Positions 1-9,091 of a stretch of 50,823 bases of DNA are shown one piece after another. Both the position numbers and the translations under genes were made by a program. The notes beneath the pieces are model-generated. The model saw only the letters and a list, made by a program, of their open reading frames with translations, did not search any database and was not told where the DNA came from. The first letter of the stretch is position 1, and every line of letters begins with the position of its first letter. Location of the stretch: the NCBI GenBank assembly GCA_007694905.1, contig REEU01000159.1, forward strand, positions 1 to 50,823, in the 5' to 3' direction. This DNA comes from Gammaproteobacteria bacterium (GTDB taxonomy: Bacteria; Pseudomonadota; Gammaproteobacteria; Pseudomonadales; Azotimanducaceae).

Positions 1-30
1 CTGACGCGAGCGTCACGCACAACGACTCGG

Positions 31-144
31 CCCGTCCGCCTGCGGCGGCCTGGGCGCTCCCACAGGGTGACGCATGAACGTCGCCTTGTGGGAGCCTGCA
101 GGCGCCGAAGGCGACGCAGCGATCGATGCGTTGTGCTAGGAGCT
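31..144 (-). repeat. REP-like inverted pair after rnhB
   Basis: Read on the minus strand, this stretch is a diverged copy of the 130-bp unit found at 18697-19110. It starts with AGCTCCTAGCACAACG, contains the stem CGCC-TTC-GGCG, the inverted motif CTCCCACAA / TGTGGGAG, and ends with the stem CCGCC-GCA-GGCGG. It lacks about 19 bases present in the other copies. Its first bases include the rnhB stop codon (TAG, 138-136). Bases 1-30 hold another small palindrome, TGACGC-GA-GCGTCA. No gene is visible in 1-135. Confidence 0.75.
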
Positions 145-765
145 GGCGGCCCTGCGGACCGGGGCGAAGCTGCGGCGGTGGATGGGGCAGGGACCGAGCT
201 GCTTGAGTGCCGCAATATGGGCAGCACTCGGATAGCCCTTGTGACCCGCGAAGCCGTAGCCGGGGTAGACCGCGTCGAGTTCGACCATCTCCGCGTCCCG
301 CGCCACCTTGGCCAGGATGGATGCGGCAGCAATCGCCGCCACGCTACCGTCGCCGCCGACGATGGCCGTTGCCGGGCACGGCAGGGTCGGCGTGCGGTTG
401 CCATCCACCAGGACATGTCCGGGCGCCAGCGTCAGTCCCGCCACCGCCCGCTGCATCGCGAGCATGCTGGCCATCAGAACGTTGATGCGATCCACTTCCC
501 CCGCTTCGGCACGCCCCAGCGCCCAGGCCAGTGCGCATTCCCGGATCTGCACCGCCAGCGCGTCGCGCCGGGACGCGCTCAAGCGCTTGGAGTCGTCGAG
601 CCCGACAATGGGCCGCGTCGGGTCCAGGATGACCGCAGCAGCCACCACCGGACCTGCGAGCGGCCCACGTCCCACTTCATCGACCCCGGCGACGCGGGTG
701 TTCCTGCCCAGACCCTCGATGGGATCGCCCCAGGACAGCTCGAACTGGGGAGACAGACGCTTCAC
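136..765 (-). CDS. rnhB: Ribonuclease HII
   Basis: This enzyme cuts the RNA strand of RNA-DNA hybrids and starts removal of single ribonucleotides misincorporated in DNA; it is cytoplasmic. The protein is about 209 residues, normal for the family. It shows GVDEVGRG (D29, E30), LDDSK, VDGN (D121), GGDGS (D139) and the [10 protein letters not shown] stretch, so the four metal-binding acidic residues of RNase HII are present. The chosen start is a GTG that overlaps the lpxB stop (GTGA), which gives the usual short N-terminal lead. The frame stays open further upstream inside lpxB, but that extension has no family resemblance. It is the last gene of the lpx block, and its stop lies inside a REP-like repeat. 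Confidence 0.95.
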   Translation of the reverse strand: MKRLSPQFELSWGDPIEGLGRNTRVAGVDEVGRGPLAGPVVAAAVILDPTRPIVGLDDSKRLSASRRDALAVQIRECALAWALGRAEAGEVDRINVLMASMLAMQRAVAGLTLAPGHVLVDGNRTPTLPCPATAIVGGDGSVAAIAAASILAKVARDAEMVELDAVYPGYGFAGHKGYPSAAHIAALKQLGPCPIHRRSFAPVRRAASS

Positions 766-1955
766 GTCAGCACGCCCCGACGCGCCAGCAGATCGAGAAA
801 CGCGCCTGCCGCCTGTTGCGAAGCGCCCCGGCCCAGCATCTGAGCCAACTCTGCGAAACGACGCCGGAGGCAGGCAGTGCGCGGCAACTGAGCCAGGAGC
901 CCCTCCGCCAGCGCCGCGCCCGTGACGGCTTCCTGCAGCAACTCCGGTACCAGGGCCTCGCCCGCGAGGATGTTCGGAAGCGCCACCCAGGGCGTGCGCA
1001 ACCGGGACCGGACCAGCCACGCCGACAGCGGATCGAGCCGATAGGCGACCACCATGGGGACACCGAGCAGCATGGCTTCCAGGGTTCCAGTGCCGGATTT
1101 CACCAGCGCCAGATCCGCGGCGGCGAGCACGTCTGTGGAACGACCCGTCACCACCCGCGCGCGGACGGTCGGGTGACCGCGCCGCAACGCCGCTTCGATG
1201 CGGCCGGCGGCGGGTGCATCCACAGCGGCGATCAGCGCAAGGCAGTCCGGCCGCGCGGCCTGTACGCGCGCCACCCCATCGAGAAAGGGATCGAGCATTC
1301 GCGTCAACTCGGCTGGACGGCTGCCGGGCATGACCGCAAGCACGCAGCCGGTATCGGCCCCACCGCAGGCGGCCCCACCGCAGGCGGCCCCACCAAACTC
1401 AGACCGGAGCAGAGCTCGTTCCGGCGGCTCGGTCAGGGCGTCAGCCAGAGGGTGGCCGACGAACACCGCCTCGACACCGCTGTCGACGTAGAGCGGAGGC
1501 TCGAAGGGATACAATGCAAGGACCTGATCGAGGGCGCGATGAACGTACCGCAGGCGTTCCGACCGCCAGGCATAGACCGCCGGGCTGACGAACTGCGAGG
1601 TCGGGATCCCCCGGCGCTTCAGATCACGTGCGAGCACCAGATTGAAGCCGTTGAAGTCGATGCCTATGAAGCCGTGGATACCGGCTCTTGCGAAGTCATT
1701 GCGCAGCCGCTGTCTGGCTCGCAGCAGCCCGGGCAGCCGCAGCAAGGGCTCGATGAATCCATTCATGGTGAGACGTTCGCTGCGGATACGGCAGTCCAGG
1801 CCCGCCGCCCGCATGGCAGGACCGCCGGCGCCAAGAAACCTGATCCCGGGACACTGCGCAGTCAGGGCCGCCATCAGGCCGGCCCCGAGTCGATCGCCCG
1901 AAGCCTCCCCGGCCACGATACCGATGCACAGACCCTCTGAGGCAGATTCAGTCAC
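762..1955 (-). CDS. lpxB: Lipid-A-disaccharide synthase
   Basis: LpxB joins UDP-2,3-diacylglucosamine and 2,3-diacylglucosamine-1-phosphate into the lipid A disaccharide at the inner face of the cytoplasmic membrane. The 397-residue protein opens with [16 protein letters not shown], the LpxB N-terminal signature, and has the C-terminal donor-binding region with [16 protein letters not shown] and [15 protein letters not shown]. The start is a GTG overlapping the lpxA stop by eight bases. An odd detail is an in-frame 15-bp tandem repeat (1356-1394) that encodes a GGAAC repeat between the two halves of the protein. Its neighbours lpxD-fabZ-lpxA confirm the role. Confidence 0.96.
   Translation of the reverse strand: MTESASEGLCIGIVAGEASGDRLGAGLMAALTAQCPGIRFLGAGGPAMRAAGLDCRIRSERLTMNGFIEPLLRLPGLLRARQRLRNDFARAGIHGFIGIDFNGFNLVLARDLKRRGIPTSQFVSPAVYAWRSERLRYVHRALDQVLALYPFEPPLYVDSGVEAVFVGHPLADALTEPPERALLRSEFGGAACGGAACGGADTGCVLAVMPGSRPAELTRMLDPFLDGVARVQAARPDCLALIAAVDAPAAGRIEAALRRGHPTVRARVVTGRSTDVLAAADLALVKSGTGTLEAMLLGVPMVVAYRLDPLSAWLVRSRLRTPWVALPNILAGEALVPELLQEAVTGAALAEGLLAQLPRTACLRRRFAELAQMLGRGASQQAAGAFLDLLARRGVLT
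1356..1394 (-). repeat. 15-bp tandem repeat inside lpxB
   Basis: The plus-strand unit GGCCCCACCGCAGGC occurs 2.6 times without mismatch. It is in frame with lpxB and encodes Gly-Gly-Ala-Ala-Cys repeats in a probable surface loop. Confidence 0.8.
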
Positions 1956-2745
1956 CGGACTCCCGGAATCTTCGCGGCCGCACGATGCCCTGCCTCGACG
2001 CGCGCACGGAGGCGGTGAGCTGGCTGAGGTGCCCCTCAGGATCAGGCATGGCGTCGATTGCCTCGAGGGCCTGCTCGGTACGCAGGCGGGACTGATACAG
2101 GATGCGGAAGGCTTGGCGCAGCCCCGTGATCGCTGTGTCGGAGAAGCCGCGACGTCGCAGGCCCTCGACGTTCACGCTTACGGCCACGGCAGGATGCCCT
2201 GCCACGCTGACGAAAGCGGGTACGTCCTTCAGCACCAGGCTCATGCCCGCCACCATGCAGTGGGCACCGATGCTACGGTATTGGGGAACGCCCGCGTAAC
2301 CGCCGAGATTCGCCCAGTCACCGACGTGCACATGACCCGAGACGGAGGCGTTGTTCGCGAACACGCAGTGATCGCCGACAACACAGTCGTGGGCAATGTG
2401 AACGTAGGCCATGAACAGGTTGTGGCTGCCAATCACGGTCTCGCCCCGGTCCTGCACGGTGCCGCGGTGCACCGTCACACCTTCCCGGAACACGTTGTGA
2501 TCACCGATCACGAGTCGCGTCGGTTCACCATCGTAGGATCGGGCAGGCGTTCCTTCGCCGATGTTCGCAAACGGATAAAAGCGATTGTGGCGACCCACCG
2601 TCGTGGGACCCTTCAGGATCACGTGGGAAGCGACCTCGCAGTGATCGCCAAGCACCACATCCTCGTCGATGATGGACCAGGGACCGATGCTGACGCCGTC
2701 ACCAATCCGAGCCGTGGGATGGATGATGGCCCGCGGGTCGATCAT
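1948..2745 (-). CDS. lpxA: UDP-N-acetylglucosamine acyltransferase
   Basis: LpxA makes the first lipid A intermediate by moving a 3-hydroxyacyl chain from ACP to O3 of UDP-GlcNAc. The 265-residue protein is a left-handed beta-helix of hexapeptide repeats (IHPTARIGDGVSIGPWSII at the N-terminus) with the catalytic histidine in VHIAHDC (H119) and a helical C-terminal domain. The ATG at 2745 has a good GAGGAG ribosome site and matches the family start MIDPRAIIHP; the frame is open for 62 codons upstream but that part is unlike LpxA. The N-terminal coils are about one hexapeptide shorter than E. coli LpxA, as in pseudomonads. Acyl-chain length cannot be read from the sequence. Confidence 0.96.
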   Translation of the reverse strand: MIDPRAIIHPTARIGDGVSIGPWSIIDEDVVLGDHCEVASHVILKGPTTVGRHNRFYPFANIGEGTPARSYDGEPTRLVIGDHNVFREGVTVHRGTVQDRGETVIGSHNLFMAYVHIAHDCVVGDHCVFANNASVSGHVHVGDWANLGGYAGVPQYRSIGAHCMVAGMSLVLKDVPAFVSVAGHPAVAVSVNVEGLRRRGFSDTAITGLRQAFRILYQSRLRTEQALEAIDAMPDPEGHLSQLTASVRASRQGIVRPRRFRESGD

Positions 2746-2854
2746 GGCGGCACTCTCCTCCCCGGCGGTTCTGACGTGACTATGGGCCCGGTCGCTGCCG
2801 AGTGACAAGGCGATTCCCGGCTGACCGAATCGGGCAGCAGCGCGCGCCACCGGC

Positions 2855-3307
2855 TCAGGACGCAGGCGCCTCCACACACATGATCTCAGCTTCACAGGCG
2901 AGCTGGCCGTCCACCTCGGCCCGGCAGGCAAACCGTGTCAGCGTCCGCCGCTGCTGCAGGAGTTCTGCTGACATCAGCAGCTGATCGCCTGGCGTCACGG
3001 GACGCTTGAAACGTGCCTTGTCGACTCCGGCCAAATAGAAAATCGAGTCTTTCCCCGCCGTACGCCCGGCGCTGACAAGGGCCAGCACGCCAGCGAGCTG
3101 GGCCATGGCTTCGATGATCAGCACGCCCGGCATCACCGGCTGATCCGGGAAATGTCCGGGAAAGAACGGCTCGTTGATGGTCACGTTCTTCAGGCCGCGG
3201 ATACGTACGCCGGTGTCGAGTTCCAGCACACGATCGACGAGCAGAAAGGGATAGCGATGCGGCAGCTGTCCCAGAATGTCCCGGATCGCCAGCGATGTGT
3301 CGGTCAT
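2855..3307 (-). CDS. fabZ: 3-hydroxyacyl-ACP dehydratase FabZ
   Basis: FabZ dehydrates 3-hydroxyacyl-ACP in fatty acid elongation and competes with LpxA and LpxD for 3-hydroxyacyl-ACP. The 150-residue hot-dog protein carries the family motif [15 protein letters not shown] with catalytic H52, and E66 in IIEAMAQ. The ATG at 3307 follows AGAGGG on the minus strand. It lies between lpxD and lpxA as in most Gammaproteobacteria, and is separated from lpxA by about 110 bases in which I see no gene. Confidence 0.97.
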   Translation of the reverse strand: MTDTSLAIRDILGQLPHRYPFLLVDRVLELDTGVRIRGLKNVTINEPFFPGHFPDQPVMPGVLIIEAMAQLAGVLALVSAGRTAGKDSIFYLAGVDKARFKRPVTPGDQLLMSAELLQQRRTLTRFACRAEVDGQLACEAEIMCVEAPAS

Positions 3308-3358
3308 CCAGATCCCTCTTGTGAGCGGTGAGCAGACTTCGGTCGCGGTCGTCGGGCA

Positions 3359-4438
3359 TCAACCTGCCGGGTCCGGATCCTTATCCACGCCATCATCGCC
3401 GCGCCCCAGGCCCAGGCGACGTTCGACTGTCGTGAGCCGCCGCACCCAGCGATCAAGCTCTGCGAATCGGAGCACGTTGCGCTTCCAGGTGGTGGAGGAT
3501 CCATGCAGGGTCCCGGAAGAGTACTGCCCCGGGGCCTGAATGCTCCGCGATACGTGGGTCATGCCGGTGACGACGACATCGTCGACGATGGTGATGGGGC
3601 CATCGCCGCCGATGCCTACACCGCCGGCAAGCACGCAGCGCGCCCCGATCCGGGTACTGCCGACGATCCCTACGCAGCCGCAGACTATGGTGTCCGGCCC
3701 GATCTCCACATTGTGGCCAATCTGTACCTGATTATCGATCTTCACGCCCCGCTCGATGACGGTGTCTCCGAGCGCCCCGCGATCGATCGTGGTATTCGCG
3801 CCGACCTCCACGTCATCGCCGAGAACGACGCTGCCGAGCTGAGCGATACGATGGGCCCGCCCGTCTTCGGCGCGGGCGAACCCGAAGCCGTCGGCACCGA
3901 TGACAGCACCCGGGTGAATCAGGACCCGGCGGCCGATTCGCACGCCGTGTCCAACGACGACCCGGGCCAGGATCCGGCTGCCGCCGCCGATAACCGCGTG
4001 CTGCTCGATCACCGCACCCGCACTGATCTCGACGTCATCGTCCAGCACGACACCGTCGGCGACAACCGCTCCTGCACCCACGCGAACCCGCTCCCCGACG
4101 CAGGCGGAGGTGGCCACCACCGCAGTGGGGTGGATGCCCGGCGGAAGCCGGACCGGGGACTCGAAGCAGCGCGACAACGTCGCGTAAGCGAGATACGGGT
4201 CATCGACCACGAGCGCCACTGAAGGTACCGACGCCGCGTCGCGCTCGGCCACCAGCACGGCGCCGGCGCTCGTCCGGGTCAGGTGTTCGCGCCAGTGCGG
4301 GGAAGACAGGTGGGAGAGATGCATCGCACCGGCCTGATCCAGAGGAGCCAGGCCGGTGATGGTACGGTCGGCATCACCGACGAGCCGGGCCCCCACTCGC
4401 CGAGCGAGCTCGCCCGTGGTGAAGACCTGTTCATTCAT
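3359..4438 (-). CDS. lpxD: UDP-3-O-acylglucosamine N-acyltransferase
   Basis: LpxD adds the second (N-linked) 3-hydroxyacyl chain to UDP-3-O-acylglucosamine. The protein is 359 residues: an N-terminal uridine-binding domain (about 1-100), a long hexapeptide beta-helix (about 100-310) and a charged C-terminal helix ending near GRGDDG. The catalytic histidine is in DNQVQIGHNVEIG (H242). The gene starts twelve bases after skp, so skp-lpxD-fabZ-lpxA-lpxB are very probably one transcript. The C-terminal tail is long and acidic, which is a common variable end. Confidence 0.96.
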   Translation of the reverse strand: MNEQVFTTGELARRVGARLVGDADRTITGLAPLDQAGAMHLSHLSSPHWREHLTRTSAGAVLVAERDAASVPSVALVVDDPYLAYATLSRCFESPVRLPPGIHPTAVVATSACVGERVRVGAGAVVADGVVLDDDVEISAGAVIEQHAVIGGGSRILARVVVGHGVRIGRRVLIHPGAVIGADGFGFARAEDGRAHRIAQLGSVVLGDDVEVGANTTIDRGALGDTVIERGVKIDNQVQIGHNVEIGPDTIVCGCVGIVGSTRIGARCVLAGGVGIGGDGPITIVDDVVVTGMTHVSRSIQAPGQYSSGTLHGSSTTWKRNVLRFAELDRWVRRLTTVERRLGLGRGDDGVDKDPDPAG

Positions 4439-4450
4439 GGACGCAGCCGG

Positions 4451-4957
4451 TCAGCTGCGCTCGTCGAGTCGTTCGGTCAGCTTGCGGGTGATATCGTGCT
4501 GCGGATTGACGTAGATGACTGCGCCGCCCGGAACGATCATGTCGTACCCTTCACGCTGGACCAGATCGTCGAGTGCTGCCTGCACGCGAGGTCCCATCTG
4601 CCGGAACAACTCGTTGCGGCGCCGCTGCAGCGTCTTCTGATAGCTCTCCGCACGGAACTGCAGGTCCGCCGTCAGGCGCTCGTAGTCCTCAGAAAGACGA
4701 ATCCGCTCCTGCTCGCTGAGCACGTCGCCGTCCCGCTCGACCCGCTCCTCGATCCGCGAACGCTCCGCGGTCAGGTTACGAATGGTCTCCTGGTCACCGC
4801 GCAACTCCTCCTGCACGCGGCGCAGAAAGTCCTGGGCCTCCCGCGTCTGACCAATGGCCTCATTCACGTCGACCACCGCAATCTTCAGCTGCGCAGCGGC
4901 CGCTTGTGCCATGGACAGCGCAGCGACCACCGCGACCACCGTCATCAATTTTCTCAC
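4451..4957 (-). CDS. skp: Periplasmic chaperone Skp/OmpH
   Basis: Skp is a trimeric periplasmic holdase that carries unfolded outer-membrane proteins to the Bam complex. The 168-residue product has a signal peptide (LMTVVAVVAALSMAQAAAAQ, cleaved near residue 22), a beta strand KIAVVDVNEAI, a long charged coiled coil (about 40-120, the tentacles) and the closing strand YDMIVPGGAVIYVN. The GTG at 4957 is preferred because AGGAGT lies seven bases upstream and the signal peptide then begins properly; the frame is open upstream to 5056 without a better site. It lies just after bamA, as expected. Confidence 0.93.
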   Translation of the reverse strand: MRKLMTVVAVVAALSMAQAAAAQLKIAVVDVNEAIGQTREAQDFLRRVQEELRGDQETIRNLTAERSRIEERVERDGDVLSEQERIRLSEDYERLTADLQFRAESYQKTLQRRRNELFRQMGPRVQAALDDLVQREGYDMIVPGGAVIYVNPQHDITRKLTERLDERS

Positions 4958-5017
4958 TTGCGGACTCCTGTATGCAGCGCGGGGAACCGAATCAGTCCCG
5001 CCTGAAACTCTCTGAAA

Positions 5018-5023
5018 AGTATA
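5018..5023 (-). promoter_or_regulatory. Candidate promoter -10 for skp
   Basis: The minus strand shows TATACT, one mismatch from the consensus, about 60 bases ahead of the skp GTG. The region at the proper -35 distance (TCGAAG) is weak. This could give skp-lpxD transcription independent of bamA. Confidence 0.35.
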
Positions 5024-5096
5024 CACGCCGACCCGGACCGCTTCGACGACCCGCATTCTGTGGGCAGCGCGTGAATCCTGCCTGAATCCCCGGACA

Positions 5097-7532
5097 CTAG
5101 AACGTCCTTCCCAGTTCGAACTGGAAGAACTCGGTCTCGTCGCCCTCTTTAGAATTCAGGGCCCGGGCAATGCCCACCGTAATGGGGCCGAGGCCGGTCA
5201 GCCAGGTGACGCCCATGCCCACCGAGTAGCGGATTTCATCCAGTTTCGGCCCGTCACAGAACTGACTGACCTGGGGGCAGTTGGTATTGAAGACGTTGCC
5301 CGCATCGAAGAACAACACCGGTCGGAACTGACGCTGATCTTCCACGAAAGGCATGGGAATGATCAGCTCCAAGCCACCGGTAACGAGCACGTTGCCACCG
5401 AAAGGCTGCACCCGCCGGCGAATGAAAGGATCATTAGGCGAGGGCGTGGCCCGCGGCCCGAGGGTATTCGTCTCGTAACCCCGTACCGAGCCGAAACCCC
5501 CGGCAAAGAAGTGCTCGAAAAACGGTAGCGAATCGGTACCACCATAGCCGTCACCGTAGCCGAGTTTCGAATGCAGGCGCAGCGAGAATCCATCGCCGAG
5601 CGGGAAGAATCTCTGCCCCTCGTAGCGCAAACGCCAGAACAGCAGATCACTGCCCGGTATGGAAGCCTGCAGCGAGAGGTTCTGGGAGGATCCTCGGGTC
5701 GGGAACAGGCCACGATCGAGCTGGGAGGCACTCCAGCCCGCCGTGGCGGAGAAGTTGAGAAACGAACCGCCCTCATTCGCAAGGAACTCGGAGATCTCCA
5801 GCGCCGGGAACCGGCCTTCGGTGATATCCGTGTACTCGACGTTGAGCCCGAAGTTGACACGTTGCGTCTCGGAGATCGGATAGCCGAAGTTCATACCGGC
5901 ACCGTAGGCATCGGTCGAGAAGCGGGCGATGTTGCGCTCATCGAAATTGGTGCGCCGCGCAAAGACGTTGAAGCCGCGGCTGACGCCATCCACGGTGAAG
6001 TAGGGATCGAAGTAGTTGAAGTTCACCGACTGCTGGAAGCGCGACCAGCTCACCCCGAGCCCCAGCGAGTTGCCGCTGCCGAGGACGTTCCGCTCTTCGT
6101 ACTGGGCACCCAGGATGAGGCCTGAAACCTGGGAAAACCCGAGGGTGGCTGAAATGCTTCCCGAAGGCTGCTCCCGTACGGAGAACTGCACGTCGATCTG
6201 GTTGTCGCTGCCGGCCACGGCAGGCGTCTCCACCCGCACGTCACGGAAGTAGCCGAGCCGCTCCAGCCGCAGCTTCGACAAGTCGATCTGGGACGTGGAG
6301 GCCCAGCCGCCCTCGAACTGCCGCATCTCCCGCCGTAACACCTCGTCCCGGGTCACCGTGTTACCGCGGAAGGAGACGCGCCGGACATAGGCGCGCTGGC
6401 CTGCGTCGATGAAGAAGCGTACGTCGACGCTCTGATCGTCCTCGTTGACCTGAGGCACGCCGGTCGCGTTCGCGAACGTGTAGCCTGCGTTGCCGAGGGC
6501 GGCCACGAGCCGCTCTTCGGAGGCGGTGATCAGCGCCTGCGAAAAGGTCTGGCCGGGAAACACCAGCAACAGCGGCTCGAGCGCCTGCACGGGCACATCG
6601 GAGAGTTCGCCTGCCACCTGCACGTCGCCGATGGTGTGTTTGGCCCCCTCTTCGACGTTGATGGTGATGTAGACCTCGCTCTTGTCCGGATTGATCGAAA
6701 CCTGGGTCGAGTCGATCCGGAAGTTCACGTAGCCGGAATCCCGGTAGTAGGCCTCCAGCCGTTCCAGATCACCAGCAAGCTTCTCCCGGGAATAGCGGTC
6801 GTCGCTGCGCCAGAAGAACAGCGGACTGGGCAGCTTGAGCTCGAATTGGTCGAGCAGTTCGCGATCACTGTAGACCGTGTTGCCGACGATGTTCAGGTGC
6901 CGGACCTTGGCGACGGACCCCTCCTCGATGTCGATCCGGATTGCGACCCGATTCCGAGGCAGCTCCTCGACGGTCGAGTCGATGGACGCACCGTAGCGGC
7001 CCTGACCCACGTACTGACGCTCGAGTTCGAGATCGACGCGCTCGAGCGTAGCCCTGCGGAAGATCTCGCCTTCCGCGAGGCCTGAATCGCGCAGCCCTTC
7101 GAGCAGCGCCTCCGTCGGGATGGATTTGTTGCCATCGATCTGGATGGAATCGATGGCAGGTCGTTCCGAGAGCATGATGACCAGGACGTTACCGTCACGT
7201 CCGACCCGGATGTCGCTGAAAAAACCGGAGCGGAACAGACTGCGAATAATGTCCTGGCCCGTCGCCTGATCGACCCGATCTCCAACATTGACCGGGAGCA
7301 GATTGAAAACCGAACCCGCGGAAACACGCTGCAGTCCCTGGACGCGGATGTCCGAGATGATGAAGGGTGACGTCATGGCCTGCTGAGCCGGAACCACGGA
7401 CGCCAATGGCAGCAGCAGCGCGAAGACGAACAGGCGCAAAGCAAGTAGCCCTCGCCCCGGGACTGTGTCACGACCGCAGGCAGATGACGGATTCTGCAAC
7501 GCAGGCTTACACACTTTCGGACCTGGATTCAT
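5097..7532 (-). CDS. bamA: Outer-membrane assembly factor BamA
   Basis: BamA is the essential beta-barrel of the machinery that inserts outer-membrane proteins. The product is about 811 residues: a signal peptide ending near VVPAQQ (about residue 50), five POTRA domains starting at FIISDIRVQGLQRV, and a C-terminal 16-strand barrel with the lid motif SVRGYE near residue 685. It ends in FQFELGRTF, a typical C-terminal phenylalanine beta-signal. The start is uncertain: TTG-ATG at 7535/7532 gives a long pre-signal stretch and no clear ribosome site, and I chose the ATG. It lies between rseP and skp as usual. I see no good sigma-E promoter in the 127 bases upstream. Confidence 0.95.
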   Translation of the reverse strand: MNPGPKVCKPALQNPSSACGRDTVPGRGLLALRLFVFALLLPLASVVPAQQAMTSPFIISDIRVQGLQRVSAGSVFNLLPVNVGDRVDQATGQDIIRSLFRSGFFSDIRVGRDGNVLVIMLSERPAIDSIQIDGNKSIPTEALLEGLRDSGLAEGEIFRRATLERVDLELERQYVGQGRYGASIDSTVEELPRNRVAIRIDIEEGSVAKVRHLNIVGNTVYSDRELLDQFELKLPSPLFFWRSDDRYSREKLAGDLERLEAYYRDSGYVNFRIDSTQVSINPDKSEVYITINVEEGAKHTIGDVQVAGELSDVPVQALEPLLLVFPGQTFSQALITASEERLVAALGNAGYTFANATGVPQVNEDDQSVDVRFFIDAGQRAYVRRVSFRGNTVTRDEVLRREMRQFEGGWASTSQIDLSKLRLERLGYFRDVRVETPAVAGSDNQIDVQFSVREQPSGSISATLGFSQVSGLILGAQYEERNVLGSGNSLGLGVSWSRFQQSVNFNYFDPYFTVDGVSRGFNVFARRTNFDERNIARFSTDAYGAGMNFGYPISETQRVNFGLNVEYTDITEGRFPALEISEFLANEGGSFLNFSATAGWSASQLDRGLFPTRGSSQNLSLQASIPGSDLLFWRLRYEGQRFFPLGDGFSLRLHSKLGYGDGYGGTDSLPFFEHFFAGGFGSVRGYETNTLGPRATPSPNDPFIRRRVQPFGGNVLVTGGLELIIPMPFVEDQRQFRPVLFFDAGNVFNTNCPQVSQFCDGPKLDEIRYSVGMGVTWLTGLGPITVGIARALNSKEGDETEFFQFELGRTF

Positions 7533-7659
7533 CAAGATTTCGTGGGACCTTACACAGAAGAATCAGTGTGATCGAAGGACGATCGGCGACCCACCGAAAC
7601 GGAATCGCAACGGTCGGAAATAGCTTGTGCTGCAAGACAAAACGGCACCTCTCTCCCCA

Positions 7660-8979
7660 TCAGAGCCGTGCAATGTCGTTGTACACCGCAAGCAGCATGA
7701 GCCCCGCTACCAGTACGATGCCGATCTGGGCACCCACCTGCTGCACTCTCTCCGATACCGGGGAGCCTTTGATCAGTTCCACGACACAGTAGAGGATGTG
7801 CCCGCCATCCAGCACTGGAATGGGTAACAGGTTGAGCACGGCAAGGCTGACGCTGAGCAGCGCCAAAAAAGCCAGGAAGGTTTCCAGCCCGGACTGCGCG
7901 GAATCGCCGGCAACTTTAGCAATGGTGATCGGACCACTCAAGTTTCGCGTGGATACGAGGCCGGTCACCATCTTGCGCAGGATCTCGAGGGTCAGCACCG
8001 TCGTCTCCCAGGTCTGACCCACAGCCCTTGGCAGGGCTTCGATCACCCCGAACCGCGACATCCGGTAGATGGGGCCGGTACCGACGAAACCGATCTCGCG
8101 GCCATCGTCCAGCGTTCGGGGCTCCGGGGTCAGCGTCACCGCCAGCGTACGACCGGCACGATCCACCTCCAGATCGAGCGCTTCGCCCGGCGCCAGCTGC
8201 ACGCGCTCTACCCACTCACGCCAGCCGTCTACGGCGACACCATTCACGGCCAGGATGCGATCCCCGGCGCGCAGATCCGCGCGCTCGGCGGCACCGTCCG
8301 CCACCACTTCGCCGAGCACCGCCGGAAATGGTCTTAAGCCTAACTCAGTGATGAGGTTGGGATCGTCCATGCCGGTGAGCCAGCGCTCCACCGTCACGAC
8401 GTGCCGTTCGCTGCGATCGGATCCTGGCCGCCGCGTCACCAGCTCGATCTCGCCGCTGTCGCCGAGCCGCCGGACGAGCCGCATGTTGAGCGCCTGCCAG
8501 GTGGGGGTGGGTTGCCCGTCCAGTTCGACGATCTCGACGTTCGCCGGCACCCCGGCACGACCCAGGGGCGAGTCCGCGGGCACATCGCCGATCACTGGCG
8601 CAAAGCCGGAGGCGCCGGTGACCGAGATCAGCCAGTAGACCGCGATGGCCAGCAGCAGATTGGCCACCGGGCCTCCAAGCGCAATGGCAATGCGCTGCCA
8701 GGGCGTCTTGGCGTTGAAGGCATATTGCCGCTCCTCTGGCGTCACACCCCCTTCACGCTCGTCGAGCATGCGGACGTAGCCCCCGATGGGGAGTGCAGCG
8801 ATGCTGTACTCGATGCCGCTCTTCGCGCGTCGGCTCCAGATGGAGGGCCCCATGCCCACCGAGAACTTGAGCACGCGGACATTGCACCAGCGGGCCACCA
8901 GCAGGTGGCCGTACTCGTGGACGGTCACCAGAATCCCAATGGTGACGATCAGCGCGAGGATGGTCTGCAGCAGGTCCAT
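7660..8979 (-). CDS. rseP: Site-2 protease RseP
   Basis: RseP is the intramembrane zinc metalloprotease that makes the second cut in the anti-sigma factor RseA and also clears signal-peptide remnants. The 439-residue protein has the zinc site VHEYGH (H21, E22, H25) in its first membrane helix, two PDZ-like domains (about 115-310) and the third zinc ligand in NLLPIPVLDGGH (about D391) followed by the last helix. Its target RseA is also in this window (45251-45907). Directly upstream is cdsA; the dxr gene usually found between them is absent. Confidence 0.97.
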   Translation of the reverse strand: MDLLQTILALIVTIGILVTVHEYGHLLVARWCNVRVLKFSVGMGPSIWSRRAKSGIEYSIAALPIGGYVRMLDEREGGVTPEERQYAFNAKTPWQRIAIALGGPVANLLLAIAVYWLISVTGASGFAPVIGDVPADSPLGRAGVPANVEIVELDGQPTPTWQALNMRLVRRLGDSGEIELVTRRPGSDRSERHVVTVERWLTGMDDPNLITELGLRPFPAVLGEVVADGAAERADLRAGDRILAVNGVAVDGWREWVERVQLAPGEALDLEVDRAGRTLAVTLTPEPRTLDDGREIGFVGTGPIYRMSRFGVIEALPRAVGQTWETTVLTLEILRKMVTGLVSTRNLSGPITIAKVAGDSAQSGLETFLAFLALLSVSLAVLNLLPIPVLDGGHILYCVVELIKGSPVSERVQQVGAQIGIVLVAGLMLLAVYNDIARL

Positions 8980-9091
8980 ATGATGTCCGCCTTGAACTCC
9001 GTGGTTTCGACCATGGATCCGGCCGAGAGTTGCGCCAGCCTGGCAGGCGAGCGGCTATCCGTGATGATGCACAGGGTGTCGGCGGCAGGGA

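Noticed and set aside
136-1020. RNase HII with a long N-terminal extension
   Set aside because: The extension is the antiparallel-free shadow of the lpxB end in another frame; RNase HII normally begins about ten to thirty residues before its DEVGRG motif, as with the GTG at 765.
1642-2805. Long plus-strand open frame antisense to lpxB and lpxA
   Set aside because: Typical antisense frame of high-GC genes; no ribosome site or domain, while both opposite genes are clear.
5097-7660. Sigma-E promoter upstream of bamA
   Set aside because: No GGAAC-like box with a suitably spaced TCTGA-like box was found in the rseP-bamA spacer.
8980-9091. Remnant of dxr between cdsA and rseP
   Set aside because: Translation of all minus-strand frames gives no stretch resembling DXR; one frame is open for about 40 residues but is featureless.
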